Of a DNA stretch of 20,141 bases, positions 1 through 7,473 are shown piece by piece. The notes beneath the pieces are model-generated. The model did no database searches. It was not told where the DNA came from and worked only from the letters and a program-made list of their open reading frames with translations. The stretch spans positions 1-20,141 of the forward strand of contig CAIZMS010000399.1 in the NCBI GenBank assembly GCA_903934155.1, given 5' to 3'. The translations under genes and the position numbers were made by a program. The DNA comes from an uncultured bacterium. GTDB lineage: Bacteria; Verrucomicrobiota; Kiritimatiellia; CAIKKV01; CAITUY01. The stretch's first letter is position 1. Every line of letters begins with the position of its first letter.

Positions 1-338
1 CGGTCATGCCGGCTTCCAACGAGGCGGTTGGGAAGCTGGATGTGGAGTTGCCGGTTGGTGCCCACGTTGTGTCTCTTCGTCTCAAGGGATATGGCTCCGT
101 GGAAAAGCGGGTGACCATCCTCAAGGGGGAGACTGTTTCGCTGAAGGAAATCCTGAAGCGGGTTTTTGTGGCAGATACCCGCGTAACCCTGACGACAGGG
201 GAAGTGCTGACGGGGGTTCTTGGCGAGAAACTTCCGTCCGGGGATCTGAAACTGGAAACCCAGCTTGGCATCTACAAGACCCTTGAATCCTTCCGGATTA
301 ACAAGGTTGAACCTCTGAAACCGGGTTCGGAAAAGTAA
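1..338 (+). CDS. PEGA-domain protein, C-terminal fragment (5' end outside window)
   Basis: The reading frame is open to the left edge, so only the C-terminal ~111 residues are visible; the ATG at 6 is probably internal. Residues ~10-45 (counted from that ATG) fit a PEGA repeat: a short strand, a P-x-G-x-H-x-V turn, a K-G-Y motif, then a strand ending K-G-E-T-V-S-L. PEGA domains are small beta-sandwiches on surface proteins or at the C-terminus of bacterial Ser/Thr kinases. A second small beta-rich unit follows (about residues 57-103), with the pattern V-T-L-x-x-G-E-x-L-T-G and L-E-T-x-x-G-I, reminiscent of an Sm/SH3-like barrel. What the missing N-terminus encodes is unknown. The gene ends 13 nt before a strong bidirectional terminator. 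Confidence 0.6.
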   Translation, partial: VMPASNEAVGKLDVELPVGAHVVSLRLKGYGSVEKRVTILKGETVSLKEILKRVFVADTRVTLTTGEVLTGVLGEKLPSGDLKLETQLGIYKTLESFRINKVEPLKPGSEK

Positions 339-351
339 CCCCGGGTAAAAG

Positions 352-387
352 AAAAACCCGTCCGGCCAATGACCGGAACGGGTTTTT
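352..387. terminator. Bidirectional intrinsic terminator
   Basis: An inverted repeat has A5 followed by CCCG-T-CCGG on the left, a 7-nt loop CCAATGA, then CCGG-AA-CGGG followed by T5 on the right, with one bulged base. A-tract and T-tract flank the stem on both sides, so it can end transcription from both the PEGA gene (+) and the EF-hand gene (-), whose stops are at 338 and 411. Confidence 0.9.
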
Positions 388-410
388 CATCAAGCGGTTA
401 ATCGGCTTGA

Positions 411-746
411 TTACTGTGCGGCAGGAGCAACAGGAGCGGCAGGAGCCTCCGCCTTGTCGCAAGCTGCCTTTGCTGCCTTTTTGGCAGGCGCCGGCTTGGC
501 GGCCTTGAGCTCTGCCGGGGTCAGGAAACCATCCTTGTCGGTGTCAGCGGCCGTGAACTTGGCTTCGCCCTTGGCGGGATCCTTGCAGGTGGCTTTGAAT
601 TCAACCAGCGACAACTTGCCATCCTTGTCGGCATCGGCCTTGGCGAAGAAACCGCCCGGACCCTTGCCCTTTTCGCCCGCCATCGCGGCCCCGGCCACCA
701 TCACCACCACCGTCGCGCACACCACCATCGATACAATCTTCTTCAT
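411..746 (-). CDS. Secreted two-EF-hand calcium-binding protein
   Basis: The 111-residue product begins with a signal peptide: MKK, a hydrophobic stretch to about residue 20, and an A-M-A cleavage-type motif near 21-23. Two canonical 12-residue EF-hand loops follow, at 38-49 (D-x-D-x-D-G-x-L-S-x-x-E) and 68-79 (D-x-D-x-D-G-x-L-T-x-x-E). All Ca2+ ligands at loop positions 1, 3, 5 and 12 are present. The C-terminal 30 residues form a low-complexity Ala/Pro/Lys tail. Cysteines lie at 54 and 96. The protein presumably binds Ca2+ outside the cytoplasmic membrane; its partner is unknown. The start is supported by AAGGAG 7 nt upstream of ATG. It is monocistronic, with its own upstream region carrying a CRP/FNR-like site and a -10-like element, and the 352-387 terminator behind it. 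Confidence 0.88.
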   Translation of the reverse strand: MKKIVSMVVCATVVVMVAGAAMAGEKGKGPGGFFAKADADKDGKLSLVEFKATCKDPAKGEAKFTAADTDKDGFLTPAELKAAKPAPAKKAAKAACDKAEAPAAPVAPAAQ

Positions 747-787
747 AATAACTCCTTATTTTTTGTCCCTTTATTGAGACATGATTC

Positions 788-829
788 ATAAAACGGATGA
801 AGTATCCGGTTTATTGTGACCGAGATCAA
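788..829 (-). promoter_or_regulatory. CRP/FNR-like operator and -10 element upstream of the EF-hand gene
   Basis: Read on the minus strand, 829-816 is TTGAT-CTCG-GTCAC, an imperfect 5-4-5 palindrome of the FNR/HcpR type. It matches the site in front of hcp (9033-9046) at 12 of 14 positions. A -10-like TTTTAT lies at 793-788, about 29 nt from the centre of the site, the geometry of a class II activator-dependent promoter with a start near 781. The transcript would then have a leader of about 35 nt with a good Shine-Dalgarno. Regulator identity is inferred only. Confidence 0.45.
791..812 (-). terminator. Weak candidate terminator for the glycosyltransferase operon
   Basis: On the minus strand AAACCGGAT, a 5-nt loop (ACTTC) and ATCCGTTT form a short stem with one bulge, followed by TTTTAT. 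It lies about 40 nt past the DUF192 stop. The stem is short, and the segment overlaps the proposed promoter of the EF-hand gene, so read-through or dual use is possible. Confidence 0.3.
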
Positions 830-851
830 ATAATTTAATAATTTCTCAAGC

Positions 852-1166
852 TCAGGGAAACCAGCCGGATTCGACTTCGAGGACGGAGCAGGCTTTCAGG
901 CCTCCCCAGGCTAGGCGCCAGGGTCTGATGTTGCGAACGATCTTCACGGGCCGGTCGTGGTCGTCAAGAAAGATCGCATCAATCGGAAACCGCATAAAGC
1001 AGGTGTGAATGGAGCGGCAGCCGGGAATCAGCAGCCCCCTACCGGGTTCAAGGCGGGGTTTCCCCATGAGGCCAAGCGACCGTTTCCAGAAAGTATCGGC
1101 GCTGTCGACCCGGGTCAGCATCGGGAAGCGATTCTGGAGCGAGGCCGCCATGCGGTCAGGTTTCAT
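852..1166 (-). CDS. DUF192 family protein
   Basis: The 104-residue product matches the DUF192 family: an early A-D-T-x-x-K-R-x-x-G-L-M-G segment (residues 23-35), then the core I-H-T-C-F-M-R-F-P-I-D-A-I-F-L-D (53-68) and V-L-E-V near the end. DUF192 proteins are small beta-rich proteins with no firmly established function, often encoded near surface or stress genes. No signal peptide is seen here, whereas many members have one. The usual C-terminal G-x-x-x-G-D segment is missing: the protein ends at W-F-P shortly after V-L-E-V-E-S-G, suggesting a natural truncation. Its ATG lies inside the end of the preceding glycosyltransferase gene (11-nt overlap), so it is the last gene of that operon. 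Confidence 0.8.
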   Translation of the reverse strand: MKPDRMAASLQNRFPMLTRVDSADTFWKRSLGLMGKPRLEPGRGLLIPGCRSIHTCFMRFPIDAIFLDDHDRPVKIVRNIRPWRLAWGGLKACSVLEVESGWFP

Positions 1167-2166
1167 ATCCCGAGATGGTGCGGCAGGTGTGGCGGCGAAT
1201 ATGGGTGAGGCCCCAGCGGATCAACTGGAAAAACGCGGGCGGCGTGATTGCGATCAGCCGAGCGAAAAACTTATGGAGAGGGGCACGAGGAGCCGGGTAA
1301 ACATGTTTGTGGTAGGCGGCCAGCGAAAAGGCGCGGTCGGCCCGCAGATAGCCGTACCAGAGCAGGGTGCCGGTGCCATGGGCGGCATCCATGGACTCAT
1401 TGGAATTTGCGCAGGCCGCCGCACCATAAATCGGTTCGAGCGCCCGGGTCATTCGCGACCAGCCGGACATGACTTCAAAGGCGGAATGCGTCCAGGTGAA
1501 AATCCGCGCGGTTCCACACCGGTTAAGGACAAGCGGCTTGGCAATCAGATGGATTGTCTGCCCTTTGAGGCTTTCCAAAATCATGCCCACATGCGCGAAG
1601 TAGGAGTCAAGATAGGGTTCTCGTTTCGCCCTCGCCCAGAGCCGGCGGTTGATGACGCAGGCCCCGATGAACCCGATGGACCATGCCTCGGTCTGGAAAA
1701 AGTCTTCTACCGGCTTCCGGACATCCTGTTTCAGGGGGAGCGATTGTTCATGCAGAACCAGGGATAGTGTTTCATCCACCGAGGCGTAGTTGACATAGAC
1801 GAAGGGCAACTCAGCGGGGGCGCTTTCCAGAACATTCCATACGGTCGAAACGGCCTCGGGAACCATCCGGTCATCCTCGCCGATCATCCAGGCGTACCGG
1901 CAGGTGCAAAGGTCCACCGATTTGAGAATATTCCGGTCAATCCCCAGGTTGACCGGGTTCCGGTCATGGATGATGTGGGGATATCGGGCGCGAAGCCGGG
2001 CGACGACTTCCACATTGGTGTCGTCGGTGGAGTCGTCTGATAGGATAATCGGGATTTTCCGGTTTCCAATAGAGCGGATGATGGACTCCACGCAGGCTGA
2101 AAGTTGATCTGGCCGCTTGTAAGTCGGAATGCAGATTCCCAAAAGATCAGAAGGTGTGGAGTCCAT
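1156..2166 (-). CDS. Family 2 glycosyltransferase
   Basis: The 336-residue protein has the GT-A fold signature of family 2 transferases: I-P-T-Y-K-R-P (13-19) on the first strand, S-D-D-S-T-D-D (43-49) for nucleotide binding, and G-E-D-D (96-99) as the metal-binding DXD equivalent. It should transfer a sugar from a nucleotide-sugar donor to a cytoplasmic lipid-linked or glycan acceptor. The pattern is reminiscent of O-antigen side-branch enzymes such as abequosyltransferases, but donor and linkage cannot be read from sequence. It begins 5 nt after the stop of the previous transferase and overlaps the DUF192 gene at its end. No clear Shine-Dalgarno precedes the ATG, which fits translational coupling. 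Confidence 0.88.
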   Translation of the reverse strand: MDSTPSDLLGICIPTYKRPDQLSACVESIIRSIGNRKIPIILSDDSTDDTNVEVVARLRARYPHIIHDRNPVNLGIDRNILKSVDLCTCRYAWMIGEDDRMVPEAVSTVWNVLESAPAELPFVYVNYASVDETLSLVLHEQSLPLKQDVRKPVEDFFQTEAWSIGFIGACVINRRLWARAKREPYLDSYFAHVGMILESLKGQTIHLIAKPLVLNRCGTARIFTWTHSAFEVMSGWSRMTRALEPIYGAAACANSNESMDAAHGTGTLLWYGYLRADRAFSLAAYHKHVYPAPRAPLHKFFARLIAITPPAFFQLIRWGLTHIRRHTCRTISGYET

Positions 2167-2171
2167 GAGGG

Positions 2172-2942
2172 TTATCTCTTAGCGTAAGGCGGGCGCCCTT
2201 TCCAGCCCAGTTTTCGCAAGACCCGGCCTCCCAGCGTAATGACGGATCGCCACAGGGCGACCGGCCATGGGAAATGGCGCCAGAGAAGCCTGAGATAGTC
2301 GTGCTCCAGGGCCCAGTCGCGTCGAGTTGAACTGATGCCTGAGGCATCATCGTAAGTGGCGATTGTTTTGGGGATGTATTGGAACCGGAACGCCGGGTCA
2401 CTGAAACACTGCATATTCACCTCCCAGTCGGCCTGGGTCTGGTACTTCAGATTGAAGGGGTGCTTCAGAAGGGCTTGGCGGGGATAGAAGACCGCCTGAT
2501 GGCAGAGATTCGTCAATGCAAGTTTGGAGGCGGAGAATGGCCCGTCATAGGTGCGGCGTGACTGGCGCCACCAGGCGTTTCCATAGTAGACGGTTCGCTT
2601 GTTCTGAAGGAGCGGAAGGATGGCTGAGAGATCGATGGACAGGGTGTCATCGCTTCCCAGGAAGAGGATCCAATCCCCGGTCGCCCGGCGAACGCCCTTG
2701 TTCATAGCATCATAGATTCCCGCATCCGGCTCGCTGGACCAAAAGGCGATCTGGTCGTCATACCGGCGAAGCAGGTCGACCGTGCCATCCGTGGAGCCCC
2801 CGTCGATGACCACATAGTCTACCCGGGGAGCCTGATGGGCAATCACGCTCTGAATGCAGGCATCCAGCGTGGCGGCGCCGTTTCGAACAACAGTGATGAG
2901 GGTGAGAATCGGGGCGTTAGCCACTGGTGAGCAGGTGTTCAT
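2172..2942 (-). CDS. Family 2 glycosyltransferase, WfgS-like
   Basis: From the ATG at 2942 the product is 256 residues. It carries T-V-V-R-N-G (17-22), D-G-G-S-T-D-G-T (47-54), the hallmark E-P-D-A-G-I-Y-D-A-M-N-K-G (71-83) and G-S-D-D (96-99). This set, especially the E-P-D-x-G-I-Y-D-A-M-N-K-G stretch, is typical of the WfgS/WcaE-like subgroup that adds residues to O-antigen or exopolysaccharide repeat units. The frame stays open much further upstream, but that part is the shadow of the overlapping WcaC-like gene, so the ATG at 2942 was chosen. It overlaps the upstream gene by 26 nt and has only a weak Shine-Dalgarno. The substrate is unknown. Confidence 0.88.
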   Translation of the reverse strand: MNTCSPVANAPILTLITVVRNGAATLDACIQSVIAHQAPRVDYVVIDGGSTDGTVDLLRRYDDQIAFWSSEPDAGIYDAMNKGVRRATGDWILFLGSDDTLSIDLSAILPLLQNKRTVYYGNAWWRQSRRTYDGPFSASKLALTNLCHQAVFYPRQALLKHPFNLKYQTQADWEVNMQCFSDPAFRFQYIPKTIATYDDASGISSTRRDWALEHDYLRLLWRHFPWPVALWRSVITLGGRVLRKLGWKGRPPYAKR

Positions 2943-4179
2943 AAAGGGAAAGGGTTCGTTGCGTGATCGAAGGGGTGTCAAACTCACGTTCGATTTTAAG
3001 GCGGGCGGCCTGACCGAACCCGGTTCGCCGAGTATCGTCTGAAAGAAGTTTTTCGATTCCCGCCGCCAGGTCGGTGCTGTCGCCCGGAGTGGCGAGATAA
3101 CCGGTAACATCGTGTTCCACAAGCTGGGGAATCCCGCCGGTGTTAAAGGCGACCACCGGGGTTCCGCAGGCCATTGACTCCATGATCGAGTTGGGGAGGT
3201 TTTCCTGAAGGGATGGCAGGACGGTGAGGTCAGCGGCCGAGTAGGCCTGGCGCATGGAGTGCTCATCTGGCAATACCCCGAGAAAACGGGTCGGGACTCC
3301 GGTATTGACGGGGGTGGGAGGTGCCTGCTGTCCGACCACCATGAGCTCAAGCTTATCCCGCCAGCCTGCGGCGGCCAACTGTTGGAGCGCGGTCGCCAGG
3401 AAACGGAATCCCTTGTTGGGGTCATGGGTCGCGTTCATGGCCGAGATGAGGATCAGTTTGCGATCCTGTGGCAGCGCCATGGTGGTACGAGCCTCCGCGC
3501 GGGGAATGCCGCCGTATTGGCGGGCTTGAATGCTGTTGGGAATCACATCGATCCGCTGTTCGCGGAACAGGGAACTGCTCCGGGCGCAATCCGCCAGCCA
3601 CTGGCTGGGCGTGATGACGGTGATCCGGGCCTTCTGCCAGGCGCGGTGTTTGCGTTCCCAGATCCAGCGGCTGAGATCGTTTTCCTCGGTAGAGGCCAGT
3701 TGAGGGCATTTTCCACACTGCTTCCGGTAGAGCGTGCAGGAGCCGGGCACATGACACCCCCCGGTAAAGGCCCAGGAATCATGAAGGGTCCAGACGATCG
3801 GGGCGCGCACTCGTGACGCCAGATCGCCGATGTCGGCGATGGACATGAAACCCCTGCAGATCCAGTGGAGGTGGATGATGTCCGGGTTGAGTGCGGCGAT
3901 TTGACGGTTGATCCGGGTTGGTAGCCACTCCGTCGCCCAATGAGTTGGGGGACGGCCTCGGTAGGGAAGCAGGGGAAGGATTTCAGCAGTCGGTCTGAGT
4001 TTTCCGAGTCTGCGGGCCATTTCAGAGTCCCGTTCCACCACGCTGGAATCTCCGCTGGTTTGCGTCTGAACCAGCATACGGGAGTCGGAGCCAAGTGAGC
4101 GCAGCCCCTGGTGCAGGCGCCAGGCGGCACGTGCCGCGCCGCCCTCGATATCAAAAGTGTTGAGATGAAGGATTTTCAT
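2917..4179 (-). CDS. Family 4 glycosyltransferase, WcaC-like
   Basis: The 420-residue GT-B protein begins M-K-I-L-H-L-N-T and has a glycine-rich G-G-A-A-R-A-A acceptor-side loop (14-20). A Cys-rich insertion follows W-T-L-H-D-S-W-A-F-T-G-G (pattern G-G-C-H-x4-C-x6-C-x2-C-P). This H-D-x-W-x-F-T-G-G-C-H signature is characteristic of WcaC-type colanic-acid transferases. The C-terminal domain holds the GT4 donor-site motif E-S-M-A-C-G-T-P-V-V followed by G-G-I-P-Q-L-V-E. The four cysteines could bind a metal. The ATG at 4179 was chosen over an upstream in-frame ATG because it overlaps the previous stop as ATGA and starts the conserved strand. It is part of the minus-strand glycan operon. Confidence 0.9.
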   Translation of the reverse strand: MKILHLNTFDIEGGAARAAWRLHQGLRSLGSDSRMLVQTQTSGDSSVVERDSEMARRLGKLRPTAEILPLLPYRGRPPTHWATEWLPTRINRQIAALNPDIIHLHWICRGFMSIADIGDLASRVRAPIVWTLHDSWAFTGGCHVPGSCTLYRKQCGKCPQLASTEENDLSRWIWERKHRAWQKARITVITPSQWLADCARSSSLFREQRIDVIPNSIQARQYGGIPRAEARTTMALPQDRKLILISAMNATHDPNKGFRFLATALQQLAAAGWRDKLELMVVGQQAPPTPVNTGVPTRFLGVLPDEHSMRQAYSAADLTVLPSLQENLPNSIMESMACGTPVVAFNTGGIPQLVEHDVTGYLATPGDSTDLAAGIEKLLSDDTRRTGFGQAARLKIEREFDTPSITQRTLSLYEHLLTSG

Positions 4180-5189
4180 GTCAGTTTCGCCTTGAGCGCC
4201 GCCAATCGGATCAACCACTGGCGCCTGAATTTCCGGGTATCGGTGGAGCTTAACGACGAGGCAGCATAACGGCTGACGACCTCAAAGCCAAGCCGGGCGC
4301 TGTGAAGGCAGGTTCGAGCCCAGAGGTCGGCCAACAGGGATTCCAAGGCCTCGGGCTGGAAGAGAAGAGTCTTCTGGTTGGCCGCCAGCAGTCTGGGTAA
4401 CCAGACTTCGGCCTGATCCAGAAGGAGTTTCGTCATGGCCAGGCGACCCATGGCCAGTTGGCGGTGGAATCGCAATTCATCCGGCGTGGGGTCAAGGCCC
4501 AGAAGCAGGAGTTTGGTACGAATAATCCGGACGGCCTGCTCGTCCATGGTGGACCAGTCGGAACCGGTCAGGCTGCTTCCGTGAACTCGGTAGTGGAGGA
4601 GGACTTCGGGCAGATTGGCCGCCTGGGTGTGGCGCAGGATCCGGGTCCAGAGTTCAAAGTCCTCGGTGGGGAAGTAATGGCTGTCGAAGCGGAGATGGTG
4701 ATGTTCCATCAGATCCCGGCGCAGCATGACCGAGGGATGGGCGAAGGGAGTATCGAGCAAGGTAAAGGCCCGAATGTCCTCGGGGTTGACCGGACGTTCA
4801 AGCAGGGCCGTTGAGGCTCCGAAATGCCGGATCCAAGTGCCGCAGAGCCCGATATCCGGATTGTTTTCCAGGAACCGCACCTGGCGTTCGAGTCGCTTCG
4901 GGAGACTGATGTCGTCCGCGTCCATTCGGGCAATGTACCGGCCTTTTGCCTGGTCGAGGCCGAGATTTAAGGCGCCTGAAAGTTTCAGGTGTTCCCGGCT
5001 TTGAATGAGCCGGATCCGTGGATCCGGATAGTTCTGGACGATGCTGGCCGAGGAATCGGTGGAAGCATCGTCCACAATCAGGAATTCGAAGTCCCGCAGG
5101 CTTTGACGCAACATGCTGTCGATGGCCTCGGCTAGGAATTCGGCGCCGTTATGAACGGGCATCAGAATGGTCACGAACGGGTGAGTCAT
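4176..5189 (-). CDS. Family 2 glycosyltransferase
   Basis: This 337-residue classic GT2 enzyme has V-T-I-L-M-P-V-H-N-G (6-15), I-V-D-D-A-S-T-D (38-45) and A-R-M-D-A-D-D-I-S (the DXD metal/nucleotide site near 93), followed by P-K-R-L-E-R-Q-V. It also has a late T-E-D-F-E-L-W segment, which typically carries the catalytic base. It should build one linkage of the repeat unit at the cytoplasmic membrane. The start overlaps the stop of the preceding GT4 gene, and the end overlaps the start of the next one, both as ATGA. A roughly 100-residue helical C-terminal part follows the catalytic domain. Donor sugar and linkage are not predictable. Confidence 0.9.
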   Translation of the reverse strand: MTHPFVTILMPVHNGAEFLAEAIDSMLRQSLRDFEFLIVDDASTDSSASIVQNYPDPRIRLIQSREHLKLSGALNLGLDQAKGRYIARMDADDISLPKRLERQVRFLENNPDIGLCGTWIRHFGASTALLERPVNPEDIRAFTLLDTPFAHPSVMLRRDLMEHHHLRFDSHYFPTEDFELWTRILRHTQAANLPEVLLHYRVHGSSLTGSDWSTMDEQAVRIIRTKLLLLGLDPTPDELRFHRQLAMGRLAMTKLLLDQAEVWLPRLLAANQKTLLFQPEALESLLADLWARTCLHSARLGFEVVSRYAASSLSSTDTRKFRRQWLIRLAALKAKLT

Positions 5190-6283
5190 GGAATGAGTTG
5201 TTGAAAGAGGGTGGAGTGGCGGTGTTGCCAGGGTTTGACATCGAGATGGGTGACGGCGCGATGACGGGCGGCGGCGGACATGGCGGCTTGGTTTGATAAG
5301 ACAGTTTCCAGGGAATCGGCCAGGGCGTCGGGCTGTGGGGGATGAATCTCGTCCCAGTCGCGGGGCGCGGGGAGGCCAATCCCGGCCTCGGAGCCAACCA
5401 ATTCGGGAACGCCGCCGGATGCGGAATAGACCACGGGAAGGCCGCAGGCCATGGCTTCGACAACCAGGCGGGGGCAGGCGTCGTTATAGGTGGGATGCAA
5501 GAGAATATCGGCTTCCCGCATCAGGGCGGGGGCTTCGGTCTGCGTATAGGTGCCACGCCAGTCAATGGCCTCATCGACCCCGGCCTGAAGGGCGGCGTCC
5601 CGGATTTCCCGGCGGCAGGCCGCTTCATCGGGATCCCAGCAATACCGGCCGGCCACGATCATTCGGGCGCCGGGATGGCCTTTCCGGAACCGGGCAAAGG
5701 CGAGGATGGCGGCCTCAATCCGGAACCGGTACAGATGACTTCCTGAGACCAAGATGACGGGATCGCCGGGTGGTCGGGCGGCGTGGCGGGGTGTAAAAAC
5801 TTGGGTGTCGACGGGATTGAAAAGAGTTTCCCCGGCCCCCGTGCGTGGCCCCAGGAACCGGTCGGCGCTGATCCGGCAGAATTCGCTCTGCCAGACGACA
5901 TAATCGGCGGCGTGATAGGCGGCGGCGAGGGGACGGTTCGCCTCGGTCCAGCCCCGGGGATGCCAGGCGGGGTAGGCCACGCCATTCTGGTTGAGAACAA
6001 TCGGGCGCCCCGCGCGCTTGGCGGCCCGGAGCAAAACCGGCAGGTGCGGCGGCAGGGCGCTGCTGACTAGGTAAAGCAGGTTTGGGGAGACCGGGCTGTT
6101 GGGGAAAAGATCCGCCAGATCCTGGCACTTGATGATGCCTCCGGAGGCAGAGTCCGTTCGGGAGGGAAGCGAATCCTGTCCGTAGAAGACTCGGGGCATG
6201 CCGCCGCGCGGGTGTGGTCGCCAGCGCCGGTATTCAATCAGAGCCATCTTAAGCAACCAGAGAGTCTTAAGGAGTTGTTTCAT
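5186..6283 (-). CDS. Family 4 glycosyltransferase
   Basis: The product is 365 residues from the ATG at 6283, which overlaps the previous stop as ATGA; open sequence further upstream is a shadow. The N-terminal Rossmann half contains an N-Q-N-G-V-A-Y-P segment and a W-Q-S-E-F-C motif as in acceptor-binding domains. The C-terminal half carries F-N-P-V-D-T-x-x-F, a V-S-G-S-H-L-Y-R phosphate-binding loop, H-P-T-Y-N-D-A-C-P, and the GT4 motif E-A-M-A-C-G-L-P-V-V followed by S-G-G-V-P-E-L-V. It is a retaining transferase that uses a nucleotide-sugar donor. It is the second gene of the transferase run, embedded between GT4 and GT2 genes with no spacing. Confidence 0.88.
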   Translation of the reverse strand: MKQLLKTLWLLKMALIEYRRWRPHPRGGMPRVFYGQDSLPSRTDSASGGIIKCQDLADLFPNSPVSPNLLYLVSSALPPHLPVLLRAAKRAGRPIVLNQNGVAYPAWHPRGWTEANRPLAAAYHAADYVVWQSEFCRISADRFLGPRTGAGETLFNPVDTQVFTPRHAARPPGDPVILVSGSHLYRFRIEAAILAFARFRKGHPGARMIVAGRYCWDPDEAACRREIRDAALQAGVDEAIDWRGTYTQTEAPALMREADILLHPTYNDACPRLVVEAMACGLPVVYSASGGVPELVGSEAGIGLPAPRDWDEIHPPQPDALADSLETVLSNQAAMSAAARHRAVTHLDVKPWQHRHSTLFQQLIP

Positions 6284-7404
6284 GCCTCCTCCACAAACCC
6301 ATCGAGGAACTTTTTCCACAGCGGGGCTTGCATGCTGTACGCATTCTCGTGTGCGGTCAGAAGCCCGGCGGAAATGATTCTGGTTTTGTCGGTGGAATGA
6401 TCCAGGCTCTTGTGTGCCCAATGGGTCAGGGCCTCGACATCCTCCACATCGGTCATCCATCCGTTCTCTCCGTGGCGAACCAGATCCATGGCCTGGCCGA
6501 CCCGCGTGGTGACAAGTGGAATACCGCTGGCCATGGATTCCAGGACGGCCTTGGGTCCGCCTTCCTGGCGCGAGGTGACCATGTAGAGGTCGAGGGTCTG
6601 GAAGAGTTCCCCTATATCCGCATAGCGCGGCAGGTTGAAATGCAGAAAGGGGATTCCATATCGGGCCAAGCCGGCCTTGACATAGCCGCGGGCCGGGCCG
6701 GAGAGCACGACAAGCAGTTCGGGAACACGGGATTTCAGGGCCGACATGGCCTGTACAAAGGTGTCCGGCCCCTTGATTAACTTGGGTTCCAGGCCATCGC
6801 CCCAGCCGACACCGTCTTTCTGAAAAGATCCAACCACGGTGGCGGTTTGCGGGATGTTGTACTGGGCGCGGAATTGGCTTTTGAGGGCAGGTGTCTGGGG
6901 GTGGAAGAGTGAAAGATTGATGCCGATGGGAATCAGGTGAAGCTTCTCCGGGTTGATTCCGGTCGTCAGGAGACAATCCCGCATTTCGCTATGGCTGACC
7001 TGGACGCGGGCGAGGCGGTCATGGTGGTGCTTCACCTTGGCAAAGAGATCGTCGAACTCCCCGACTCCGGTGCCCGGCTTGCCGTGGAAATAGGCCACGG
7101 CGATCCGGTGCGAGGAACGCAGCCATTCATCGGAGAAAAGATAGAACTGGCTACCATAGAAGACCGACTGATGTTTCGAGCCCTGATTCCATTTCGGCGG
7201 AACCACCCGGATTCCAAGGGCGGTGGCGATGTCGGCAAGGGCCCGCATTTCCTCGTCAATGACCCAGGAGGCGGCATCGTTGATCAGGATCAGTCGGGAA
7301 TGCGTGCGCCAGGCGGCGGAGAGTACACGCCGCCCGAGTGTCGGCGGGATTTGCGCCAGTGTCCGAAGCCTGTTTACAGCCTTTGCGTGTGTCATGAGCG
7401 TCAT
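6280..7404 (-). CDS. Family 4 glycosyltransferase, first gene of the transferase run
   Basis: The 374-residue GT-B protein has a C-terminal donor domain with I-P-I-G-I-N-L-S-L-F, V-G-S-F-Q-K-D-G, K-G-P-D-T-F-V-Q-A-M and the GT4 signature R-Q-E-G-G-P-K-A-V-L-E-S-M-A-S-G-I-P-L-V-T-T (E-x7-E arrangement). The N-terminal half is more divergent and includes an F-H-G-K-P-G-T-G segment. Two ATG codons, 7404 and 7395, are candidate starts, and neither has a clear Shine-Dalgarno. It lies 69 nt downstream of the XylR/AraC-like regulator in the same direction and may be co-transcribed with it. Substrate is unknown. Confidence 0.87.
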   Translation of the reverse strand: MTLMTHAKAVNRLRTLAQIPPTLGRRVLSAAWRTHSRLILINDAASWVIDEEMRALADIATALGIRVVPPKWNQGSKHQSVFYGSQFYLFSDEWLRSSHRIAVAYFHGKPGTGVGEFDDLFAKVKHHHDRLARVQVSHSEMRDCLLTTGINPEKLHLIPIGINLSLFHPQTPALKSQFRAQYNIPQTATVVGSFQKDGVGWGDGLEPKLIKGPDTFVQAMSALKSRVPELLVVLSGPARGYVKAGLARYGIPFLHFNLPRYADIGELFQTLDLYMVTSRQEGGPKAVLESMASGIPLVTTRVGQAMDLVRHGENGWMTDVEDVEALTHWAHKSLDHSTDKTRIISAGLLTAHENAYSMQAPLWKKFLDGFVEEA

Positions 7405-7473
7405 GGTTTATGAAGGGCATTATCTTGCACAACGGAGGCTGTCAGGCAAGGTGCGAATTTGTGCCGCTTATTT

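Noticed and set aside
1009..1767. Plus-strand open frame of 252 residues
   Set aside because: Lies opposite the DUF192 and GT2 genes, with Arg/Gly-rich composition and no domain.
2943..3425. N-terminal extension of the WfgS-like transferase
   Set aside because: Ser/Pro-rich shadow of the WcaC-like gene; GT2 signature begins just after the ATG at 2942.
6284..6976. N-terminal extension of the GT4 gene that starts at 6283
   Set aside because: The extension is Pro/Arg-rich and overlaps a solid upstream transferase; the ATGA junction and motif placement support the start at 6283.
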